64,000 nt of DNA from positions 82,352,001 through 82,416,000 of the forward strand of contig NC_069362.1 in the NCBI RefSeq assembly GCF_021730395.1, read 5' to 3'. A program made the position numbers and the translations under genes. The notes beneath the pieces are model-generated. The model saw nothing but the letters and a program-made list of their open reading frames with translations. It searched no databases and was not told the origin of the DNA. Source of the DNA: Mercenaria mercenaria (lineage: Eukaryota > Mollusca > Bivalvia > Venerida > Veneridae). Shown here in pieces: positions 23,165 to 33,000 of the stretch; the first letter of the stretch is position 1, and each line of letters begins with the position of its first letter.

Positions 23165-24200
23165 AACAAGGCAGTCTGAAAGACAGACTGCCAGCTAAAT
23201 CCCCCGCCACTGCTATGGATAGTGAAAGGGTAAACCTTTGATTTTAGCTGTGACCTTGACCTTGAACTGACATGGCTGACTCATGAATTCTGCACAACGT
23301 CTTGATGAGGTGATCATTTGACCAAAGTTTCATGAAAATCCTTCAAGGGGTTTAGGAGATACAGAGCTGAAACCTTTGACCTTCAGTCGTGACCTTGACC
23401 TTGAGTTGACATGGCTGACTCATGAGTTCTTGATGAGGTGATCAGTTGACCCCAAGTTTGATGAAAATTCCTTCAAGGGGTTTAGGAGATATAGAGTGGA
23501 CACGGAATGGAAGGCTCAAACCTTTGACTTTCAGTTGTGACCTTGACCTCGAGCCGACATGGCTGACTCATAAGTTCTACACATCGCCTTGATGAGGTGA
23601 TCGTTTGAACCAAGTTTGATGAAAATCTTTCAAGGGGTTTAGGAGATATAGAGCGGACACAAAATGGAAGGCTCAAACCTTTGATCCTAAGTTGTGACCT
23701 TGACCTTGAGCCAGCATCACTGACTCATGGGTTCTGCACATCGTCTTGATGAGGTGATCATTTGACCCAAGTTTTATAAAATTCCTTCAAGGGGTTTAAG
23801 AGATATAGAGCGGACACAAAATGGAAGGCTCAAACCTTTGACCTTGAGTTGTGACCTTGACCTTGAGCCAGCATGGCTGACTCATGGGTTCTGCACATTG
23901 TCTTGACGAGGTGATCATTTGACCCAAGTTTTATAAAATTCTTTCAAGGGGTTTAGGAGATATAGAGCGGACACAAAATGGCAGGCTCAAACCTTTGACC
24001 TTGACCTTGAACCGACAAGGCTGACTCATGGGTTCTGCACATCGTCTTGATGAGGTGATCATTTGACCCAAGTTTCATGAAAATCCTTCAAGGGGTTTAG
24101 GAGAATGGACCGGACACGATTTTGTTACAGATGGAAGGACAGACGGAAGGAGGGATGCAGACCATTCCTATAATCCCTCCGCCACGGCGGGGGATTAAAA
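23165..24200 (+). mobile_element. G-family element, complete
   Basis: The 5' end is AACAAGGCAGTCTGAAAGAC with a strong hairpin (GGCAGTCT/AGACTGCC) and the word AATCCCCCGCC. There are six to seven units of 'ggaaggctcaaacctttgaccttgagttgtgaccttgacc...gatgaggtgatcatttgacccaag'. The 3' end is CCTCCGCCACGGCGGGGGAT then TAAAA, a hairpin repeating the 5' word. The flanks join to restore the B1 unit. Confidence 0.8.
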
Positions 24201-25111
24201 GTACTAAGTTAAAACGGGGCATAACTCTGTCAAAGTTCAAATCAGAGTTATGGGGATTGTTTCTCCTGGTGTAGACTTTGATAGTAAATAACTATTTTAA
24301 GTTTCAAGGTTAAAGCTTTGATAGTAACAGAGATATCTGACTTTATAAAAAAACTTTAACCAACAAGAGCTGTTCGTAAGACAGCGCGCTCGACTTTTCT
24401 CAGTGCTTGACTCTAAATTAGAGCTTTGCCAGTAAAAAAAATTCCAAGTTAAAAAGGGACATAATTCTGTCAAAATTCAAATCAAAGTTATGGGAATTGT
24501 GTCTCCTGGTGCAGACTTTGATAGAAATAACTATTTTGAGTTTCAAGTCAAAAGCTTTAATAGTAACAGAGATATCTGACTTTATCAAAATTTTTTTAAA
24601 AAAATTCTAAGTTAAAAAGGGACATAATTCTGTCAAAATTCAAATCAGAGTTATAGGAATTGTGTCTCCTGGTGTAGACTTTGATAGTAAATAACAATTT
24701 TGAGTTTCAAGTCAAAAGCTTTAATAGTAACAGAGATATTTGACTTTATCAAAAATTTTAACAATAAATTCTATGTTAAAAAGAGGCATAATTCAAATCA
24801 GACTTATGGGGGTCGTTTCTCCTGGTTTAGACTTTGATGGTAAATAAGTATTTTAAGTTTCAAGTCAAAAGCTTTGATAGTAACAGAGATATTTGACTGT
24901 TATCAAAAATTTTATCAAAAAATTCTAAGTTAAAAAAGGGCATAATTCTGTCAAAATTCAATCAGAGTTATGGGGATTGTTTCTTCAGGTGTAGATTTTG
25001 ATAGTAAATAAGTATTTTAAGTTTCAAGTCAATAGCTTTGACAGTAACAGAGTTATTTGACTTTATCAAAAACTTTAACCAAAAATTCTAAGTTAAGAAG
25101 GGGCATAATTC

Positions 25112-25512
25112 AATCTGACTAAAGTACTTGATCTTCTAAACGAAGATCTGAGAACGACCCATTCACATTCGTCTTCTGTATATTTTGGATTTCCAGTATT
25201 GCTATTTTTATTTTATCCAATCAGACGACTTGTTCGAATGTCAAAGAGTAAGAAAAATTGCAGTCATTCTAGGGCTCGAACCCGGGACCCCTCGCTTACA
25301 AAGCAAGTGGCCTACCGACTGAGCTAGCCGGCTATCTGATACATTACGACATAAGAATTGTAAATATCAAAAGTCAAGGCTACAGGTAGATTTGCAAGAT
25401 GTTGTAAGTTAGGCTCTGATTGGCTAGCGAAAGGGTCGTCAGAACGAGGCTATGAATAGGTCGTTCTCAGATCCTATGCGTAGCGTAATAGGAGATGTAC
25501 TTCAGTCAGATT
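25112..25512. mobile_element. TIR element with tRNA-like core, copy 1
   Basis: The ends are AATCTGACTAAAGTACTT and the complement of AATCTGACTGAAGTACAT. Inner pairs around GATCTGAGAACGACC are present on both sides. GGGGCATAATTC (12 bases) is flush at both ends (25100-25111, 25513-25524). The core holds a tRNA-like segment on the minus strand. It contains no ORF. The second copy is at 43057-43587. Confidence 0.75.
25271..25333 (-). pseudogene. tRNA-like segment (Thr-TGT-type anticodon loop)
   Basis: Read on minus: an A-box-like TAGCTCAGTCGGTAGG, an anticodon arm CTTGC/TTTGTAA/GCGAG (anticodon TGT) and a B-box-like GGGTTCGAGCCC. No acceptor stem pairs, so it is not a working tRNA gene. It could still be a Pol III internal promoter. 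Confidence 0.6.
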
Positions 25513-26291
25513 GGGGCATAATTCTGTCAAAATTCAAATCAGAGTTATGGGGATTGTTTCTCCTGGTGTAGACTTTGATAGTAAATACATATTTTAAGTT
25601 TCAAGTCAATAGCTTTGATAGTAACAAGATATTTGACTTTATCAAAAACTTTAACCAACGGCGACGGCGATGGCAACGCCGGGGCGAGTGCAATAGCTCT
25701 ACATTTTCTTCGAAAAGTCGAGCTAAAAATTCTAAGTCAAAAAGCGGCATAACTCTGTCAAAATTCATATCAGAGTTATGGGAATTGTTTCTCCTGGCGT
25801 AGACTTTGATAGTAAAAAGCTATATTAAGTTTCAAGTCAATAGCTTTGATAGTAACAGAGATATTTGTCTTTACCAAAAACTTTAACCAATGGCGATGCC
25901 GACGGCAGGGCGAGTGCAATAGCTCTGCTTTTTCTTTGAAAAGTCGAGCTAAAAATGGTTATCGCTTGTCATCAGTAAACAATTCCCCAATGGAAAATAT
26001 ATGCCATTTTTTAAAATATTGCCTTATAACGTTGTTAAAAGGTTCATCCGAAGTGAAATATATGCACTAGAAAACTTTGGAAAGAAGGTTACAAACTGTT
26101 CCATGGGAAGCTTTACGATTCATTTCTGGTCCCAAAAGTTGTAAGTGGGTAGTTTGTTTTTGGTAATTGTTCTACAAATAACTCAAGTATAAACTATGCA
26201 GTGCCATCTATACCATAGCCCTGGATGCATTAGAACCAGTACTACAAGCAATATTTGTAGATTCTATGCAGATGTTCGAACATTTAAGGTA

Positions 26292-28150
26292 AACAAAGGG
26301 GCCAAGATGGCCCTAGGTCGCTCACCTGAGTAACACACCATAACAGTGTAAACATGTTCGACTTAGTGACTCAATTTTTGACACCACATGACCCAGTTTC
26401 AAACTCGTCCAAGTTTTTAAGGAGATAATCATTCTGACCAAGTTTCATGAAGATTGGAGCAAAAATGTGGCCTCTAGAGTGTATAACAAGATTTTTCTTC
26501 AATTTGGCCAAGTGACCTAGTTTTTGACCCAACCTGACCCAGTTTTTGACCCGTCTGAGATTTCATGGCAACAAATATTCTGACTTATTTTCAGATTAGA
26601 GCAAAAAAGTGGCCTCTAGTGTAAACAAGCTTTTCCTTTTATTTAACCAAGTGACCTAGTTTTTGACCCCATGTGACCCAGATTCAAAACAAGAGGGCCA
26701 TGAAGGCCCTGTATCGCTCACCTGACCTACTAGCCTAAAGATCATCAAGATTAACATTCTGACCAAGTTTCATTAAGATATGGTCATAAATGTGGTCTCT
26801 AAAGTGTTAACTAGCTTTTCCTTTGATTTGACCCAGTGACCTAGTTTTTGACCCCAAATGACCCAGATTCGAACTTGACCTAAAGATCATCAAGATTAAC
26901 ATTCTGACTAAGTTTCATGAAGATATGGTCATAAATGTGGCCTCTACAGTGTTAACTAGCTTTTCCTTTGATTTGACCTGGTGCCCTAGTTTTTGATCCT
27001 ACATGACCCAGATTCAAAATGGACCTTGCGACCATCAAGATTAACATTCTGACCAAGATTCATGAAGATACAGTCATAAATGTGGCCTCTACAATGTTAA
27101 CAAGCTTTTCCTTTGATTTGACCTGGTGGCCTAGCTTTTGACCCCAGATGACCCAATATCGAATTCTTCTGAGATTTTATTGAGGGTAACATTCTGACCA
27201 AGTTTCATTAAGATTGGACCAAAATTGTGACCTCTAGAGTGTTAACAAGCTTTTCTTTTGATTTGGCCTGGTGACCTAGTTTTTGACCCCAGATGACCCA
27301 ATATCGAACTCGTCCAAGATTTTGTTGAGGGTAACATTCTGACCAATTTTTATTAAGACTGGGCCAAAATTGTGACCTCTAGAGTGTTAACAGTCAAATT
27401 GTTGACGACAGACGACTGACGGACGATGGATGACTGAAGGACACAGGGCGATCACAAAAGCTCACCTTTGAGCACTTCGTGCTCAGGTGAGCTAAAAATC
27501 CAAGATTTCATGATAGCAAACATTCTGACAATGTTTTATGAAGGCTGAATAAAAAGTGTGGCTCCGAAAGTGTAAACAAGCTTTTTCTTTTATTTAACCT
27601 AATGACCTAGTTTTTGACCCCATGTGACTCAGATAACACTCATCCAAGGTTTCATGGAGACAAACATTCTGACCAAGTTTCATGCACATCAGATTGAAGC
27701 CCTTATTGCACACACAAGGTTTTTCTTTGATTTGACAGAGTGACCTAGTTTTTAACCCAAGATGACCTATAATCAAACTTGGTCTAGACTTGATCAAGAC
27801 AATCTTAAAATTCCATGAATATCCAGTGAAAAATGCAGCCCCTATTGCATATTCAATGTTTTTCTTTCATTTGAACAGGTGACCTAGTTTTTTTCCGAGA
27901 TGACCCATATTCGAACTTGACCTAGATTTTATCAAAATGATCATTCTGATCAAATTTCACAAATATCTAGTGAAAAATGCAGCCCTAATAGCACACATAC
28001 AGTCTCTCTTTGATTTGACTGGGTGACCTAGTCTTTGACCTTAGATTACCCATATTTGATCTTGACCTATATTTCATCAAGACAAACATTCTGATAAAAA
28101 ATATGGACAAATTTGACTTTGCTGTAACCTTCATCTTTGATGTAATGACC
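26292..28150 (+). mobile_element. A-family element (A1) split by another A element
   Basis: The 5' end is AACAAAGGGGCCAAGATGGC then GGTCGCTCACCTGAG. The body units ('tgacctagtttttgacccca...attctgaccaagtttcatgaag') resume after A2 with 'atccaagatttcatg', the expected continuation of 'gattcaaa'. The 3' hairpin is not found; the body fades near 28150. Confidence 0.6.
26688..27493 (+). mobile_element. A-family element (A2), complete, nested in A1
   Basis: The 5' end is AACAAGAGGGCCATGAAGGC then CGCTCACCTGA. About five units follow. A GACGGACGATGG stretch precedes the 3' hairpin GAGCACTTCGTGCTCAGGTG, then AGCTAAAAA. The flanks read through as an A1 unit. Confidence 0.8.
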
Positions 28151-28183
28151 TCGTTCATGCCTTGAATACTAAGGCACATGAAT

Positions 28184-28607
28184 AAACTAAAATTGTGTCA
28201 ATAGGACACGGGTGCCCCCACATACTGCACCATCCTCAAAATAGCAAAGTTTTTAGTAATGTAATCTTCACATGAACGATGTTCTACTAAAAGTCTGAAG
28301 CAAATTGTATTAAGATAAGGTTGTGCATATGAGTATTGTACTATTTAGTTGACCTGTCAAAACATGTTTCTGGCTTTCATGTCAATCTTATATAGGCGTG
28401 AATGAAATATAATGAAAGCCGGAAATAAGTTTTGACAGGTCAAATAAATTGTACAATAACTTTGAATCCATTCCTTCAAATGAACCTACCTACATGCCAA
28501 GATGCCAAGTTTAATGTTAATCTCTTGAATGGTTATTGAATTATGCTCTGGCCACAAAATATATCAGACAGACGGACAGATAGAATGGCAGTCACATGTG
28601 CCATCAA
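28184..28607 (+). mobile_element. I-family element carrying a foldback MITE
   Basis: It begins AACTAAAATTGTGTCAATAG with the hairpin TGTGTC/GACAC and GGGTGCCCCC. It ends with ACAGACGGACAGATAGA and GTGCCATCAAATAA. Its layout matches 11347-11606. The foldback at 28335-28457 lies inside. Confidence 0.45.
28335..28457. mobile_element. Foldback MITE, 46-bp arms
   Basis: The left arm ATTGTACTATTTAGTTGACC... and right arm complement ATTGTACAATTTATTTGACC... pair over about 46 bases with few mismatches (core TTGACCTGTCAAAAC). The loop is about 30 bases. Confidence 0.8.
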
Positions 28608-28767
28608 ATAATATGACAGGGTTCTAAAAGGGTCCTTAAAGATTTTCAAATTCAAATTTTCTAGAAGTTTACATGTCTATTAAATTTAATATTTACTCAG
28701 TCAACTTCAGTGCTCATTTGGGTATGCTACCATGCTTGTTTTTAATGTACAGACAGGATAAACAAAT

Positions 28768-28893
28768 GAGCCACGCCATGAGAAAACCAACATAGTCGCT
28801 TTGCAACCAACATGGAAACAGACCAACCTGTGCATCCGCGGTCACGAATGCTTGTCGTAGAGCCACTATGTTGGTTTTCTCATGGCGTGGCTC
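28768..28893. mobile_element. MITE with 33-bp TIRs and AAAT duplication
   Basis: The arms GAGCCACGCCATGAGAAAAC...CATAGTCGCT and their complement differ at one base in 33. AAAT is flush on both sides (28764-28767, 28894-28897). The 126-bp element has no coding content. Confidence 0.85.
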
Positions 28894-29266
28894 AAATGAT
28901 CAATATGAAACTGGTATTCAAACACAAAAACCAAGTACTAAAGCAATTTATCTAGTAAATTTCGTGAATGATATTTTTTTTTCTTCAATTATAACTTCTG
29001 TACAAGTCATATAAAACTACACAACTACAAATTATATAAATTCCAACATTACTATGAAATATACATATATTTTTTATTTTATTTCCCAGAAAATGTCTGT
29101 CACAATATACTAAAATTTTCATCATAATTTTTTTTTACTGAACAGTGTTTTCTCTTTTTTTTTTTACCATATAAGTGACTGAAATCCTATATAACAGAAT
29201 GAACACATAACACCCATGGGTATGCATGCTTTTTCCTAAGCTATTAAGATAAAATACTCTTATTCC

Positions 29267-29354
29267 TGTGGGGTAGTTGGCAGCTTCTTGCTGATACAGG
29301 ATCCAGGAACACTTTTTACATAACTGAAATACTGTTGAAAAATGGCGTAAGACC
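29267..29354 (+). mobile_element. SINE 3' fragment
   Basis: It matches the 3' half of the SINE at 48589-48856: GTAGTTGGCAG, GATCCAGGAACACT, then ACTGAAATACTGTTGAAAAA and TGGCGTAA. It lies 220 bp beyond the TEFM-like stop codon, possibly in the 3' untranslated region. Confidence 0.7.
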
Positions 29355-29575
29355 CCATCCCCCCTGGGAAAAAAAACAGGGGACTTTATCCAAATATTCA
29401 AATATTTGCTGGACTTTTATTCTGGATCTTCATCATATGTATATAATGATTCACTATATGGAATACAAACTTGTCAAGGTTTTAAGGAAACCACTGCTGC
29501 AATTCATATTCAATGAAAAAAAGTATTAAGACAATTTTCTATTCAACCTATAGTACATGCCTTCATGTATTGTCC

Positions 29576-30067
29576 TCATGTATATGCATGAGGGAACTGT
29601 TTGTTCTTCTTCTTTAGAGATCTACAAAACACATCTGTTATTAAAGCACAAATGGACACTTGTCCTGCACCTTGATCAAAAAACAACTGTTTCCTTTCTT
29701 CATTGTCTAAACCCCACTCTTTTATATTTGAATGTTTATGGAAATACCAATCTTTAAATAAATCTGATACTTCCAGTAAATCTTTCTGGAACGTAACATT
29801 ATAAAAGTCTCTCAAAGCTGGAGGTTCAAACAAATAAACTCTATTCTCAAACTTCCTCCTTTCAGTTCCGTTCTCGTCAGATGGATGTACGTATTCCAAA
29901 TCAGTTGGTTGGTGTCTTTCGTTTAGCAGTGTAATAAGTAAAGCTTCTACAACAGCTTGGTGGACAGCGTATCTACTACCCTGCTTAGATACAGTTCTGC
30001 CACGTGCAGTACTTGTGCGAAGCAGATAAACTTCAGACTCTGGAATTGTCTCCAGAAACCTTCGAAT
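29576..30067 (-). CDS. TEFM: TEFM-like exon C (terminal)
   Basis: The acceptor is AAAATATTTCAG. It encodes 163 residues beginning IRRFLETIPESEVYLLRTST and ending at TGA (29578-29576). It covers the second half of the RNase H-like fold: AVHQAVVEALLITLLNERHQ, then DLFKDWYF and FDQGAGQVSICALITDVF. Confidence 0.8.
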   Translation of the reverse strand: MRRFLETIPESEVYLLRTSTARGRTVSKQGSRYAVHQAVVEALLITLLNERHQPTDLEYVHPSDENGTERRKFENRVYLFEPPALRDFYNVTFQKDLLEVSDLFKDWYFHKHSNIKEWGLDNEERKQLFFDQGAGQVSICALITDVFCRSLKKKNKQFPHAYT

Positions 30068-33000
30068 CTGAAATATTTTAAGTCAGATATTAAAAACTGC
30101 AAGTCTGATTACACAAAATTAACACTTTCTTTTCATGAGAAAATGAATGTACTGGTATCTAAACTGGTATCTATTTTAAGTTGGAGGAGAGGGGGGTGAC
30201 CCCTGGTTTCTTAGTCAGACAGTATATTTCCACTGGACCTCTGCATCTGATCTTCATGTGAAAAGCTTATTACTAGTAATACTTTCTTTTAAAGAACGTA
30301 CAGTTCACTGAACAAGGTAACAAATAAAATGGCCTATCACAACCATCAAGAAACCGTCAAAGGTTTTTTCTGTATGCAAGACTGAAATGAAGTTTACTAA
30401 ATACACAACAGAGAAGAGAACATACCTGATTGTGGTGAGCAAGGTGATCATAGGTACCTTTCAAGTTGATTTTCTTTAAGCCTATATCAGTTATATAGCC
30501 ATCATCTGTATTTCTTACACACCAAGCAAATTCTCTGTGAAATACGTCCAACACAACCACCTTGTCTATATTCTAAAACAGTTACAAATACATCATAAAT
30601 GAATCAACTAGAGTTGTCACAGGAGTGACGAATTATACCCCAATAATATGGCCTTGTCACAGAACTAAGCCAATGTCAAGGCTGAACTTGCTTGACCTTT
30701 GACCTACTGACCTCAAAATCAATATAGGTCATCTGCTGGTCATGATCAACCTCCCTATGAAGTTTCATAATCCTCGGCTTAGTGTTCTCAAGTTATCGTC
30801 CGGAAATGGTTTGAATGTTCCATGTCACTCTGACCTTTGACCTTTGGAACTCAAATCAATACGGGCCATCTGCTGATCATGACCAACCTCCCTATTAAGT
30901 TTCGTGATCCTAGTCCAAAGTGTTCTGAAGTTGTTGTCTGAAAACCGTTTTAAATGTTCCAGGTCACTGTGGCCTTGACCTGTCACCTACTGACTTGAAA
31001 ATCATAAGGGGTCATCTGCTGGTCATAACCAACCTCCCTATCAATTTTCATGATCCTAGGCCCAAGTGTTCTCAAGTTATCATCCCGAAACTGTTTAACT
31101 GTTTTGTGTCATTGTGACCTTGACCTTTGACCTATTAACTTCAAAGTTGAATTTGACCTGTATTTTATCATGTTACACCTGTGTACAAAAAATTATGATC
31201 CTAGACTCAAGCGTTCTAAAGTTATCATCCGGAAACAGTTTAACTGTTTCATGTCACTGTGTCCTTGACCTTTGACCTACTGACCTCAAAGTCGAACTTG
31301 ACCTGTATTTCATGATGTTACACCTGTATACCAAAATTTTTGAACCTAAGCCCAAGCGTTCACAAGATATCATCCGGAAACTGTTTTACTGTTCAGGGTC
31401 ACTGTGACCTTGAACTTTGACGGACTGACCCCAAAGTCGAACTTTCCCTGTATTTTATCATGTTACACCTGTGTACAAAAAATAATGATCTTAGACCAAA
31501 GGGTTCTCAAGTTATCATCTGGAAACCGTTTAACTGTTTCGAGTCAGTGTGACCTTGACCTTTGACCTACAAGCCAAACTTGACCTGTATTTCCTGATGT
31601 TATACCTGTGTACCAAAAATTATTTAAATTGGTCAAGCCTTTCTTGAGTTATCATCCGGAAACCATGACAACCAACGGACCTACAGACCGACCGACAAAC
31701 TCACCCCTATATACCCCCCAAACTTCGTTTTGTGGGGGTATAATTATGGATTCCACGTAGTGGCTTTTTCACAAAAATATCCTGGGATATATTCATAAAT
31801 AATGTATAAATAATAATGCTGTCCATACATAAGATGCTGGCATGTGCCAACAAAATTACATGATTTCACATTATTATAGCAAAAGAAAAGTGCATGTAAA
31901 TTGTTTTGTAGTATGTTTTTGGTCATTGCCTTTTTCAGCCAAGAATGATGAACTGTGTTCATGCTATTCATACACCTGTGTGAACAGTTTATAGCTGTGC
32001 TTACATGGGGCTTTACTTCAAATTATGCCATTCAATTGATAATAGAGGTGTTCAGAACTTGTCTAACTGCATGTAAGATTTTCATTAGAGAATATGAAAA
32101 ATTTTCTATCCAGGTAGCCCAACTTAGATTTTTTTATGCAGAAGTGAACATTTAATATTTATAGCTTATTAGCTTTGTATCGGGAAATATGCACGAGTTC
32201 TCAGCGGAAATATTGCGTGACTTTAGGAGCGCAATATTCTTCCGCTGAAGAAAGAGTGCATATTTCCCGATGCAAAGATAATAACCTTTTTATTACATAC
32301 ACATCTACACGTATAAATATAATGTAAATATCATAAATTTGTTCAATAGCCTGAATAGGATTGACAATACTGAACTAAATAGAAAAAAATAGTGCAAGAA
32401 CAAACACTGAATTACGTCACGCACCCGATATGAAATTCTGGCGTCAGTGTATGGAAAAATATTGACGTTTCCGGTACCAGTGTAACTTAATGAGGAATAG
32501 AAACGTGTATGTAATAAATATACTTAGCTTGAAGAAGTGAATGAAGTATTGCCATGCAATACAAAGTCCCCTACTGAAAGGCACCTACAACTACACTGCA
32601 AAACAACATAATGATCACATATCTGTCAATGATGTATAGACAATTATAGGCATAAAAAAATTGTTTGTTTCCGGTATCCTGATCTACCCTAAATTTTTGG
32701 CCTGACCCTAAATGTTTTTATGGCCTTGGAGAATATGTTTTTCAACTTTTTAACAAAAAGTTGCAAAACTGCAGTTTTTATGCTTTAAACATGGTCAGTC
32801 ATGTTAAAAATTAACTTACTGATGTTCTAAAAGTATAACCCCTGACTTGTATTCATTTTTTGACACAAAAATAATTTCCGAAAAGTCTCACTTAATAAAC
32901 AAGAGGGCTATGATTGCCCTATATTGCTCACCAAAGTACCATTGCTCTTAATGATAGATCAAGTTTTGACATAGATGACATAGACATACACATCAAAAAT

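Larger units (their letters stand above)
24362..25728 (+). mobile_element. B-family element (B2) nested in B1
   Basis: The 5' end is AACAAGAGCTGTTCGTAAGA, GACAGCGCGCTCGACTTTTC. There are six to seven body units. The 3' end is CTTCGAAAAGTCGAGCTAAA, preceded by CGGCGACGGCGATGGCAACG. The B1 unit continues directly with AATTCTAAGTC. A TIR element is nested at 25112-25512. Confidence 0.8.
22903..25955 (+). mobile_element. B-family element (B1), host of three nested insertions
   Basis: The 5' end is AACAAGAGCTGTCCGTAAGA with CTCGACTTTTC. The 3' end is GAAAAGTCGAGCTAAAAA at 25938-25955. The body units read 'aattctaagttaaaaaggggcataa...cctggtgtagactttgatagtaaataa'. G (23165-24200) and B2 (24362-25728) sit inside it, each at the 'aaccaaaaattctaag' junction of a unit. 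Confidence 0.8.

Noticed and set aside
25271-25333. A functional tRNA-Thr gene
   Set aside because: The acceptor stem does not pair and the same piece occurs inside a second copy of the same transposon.
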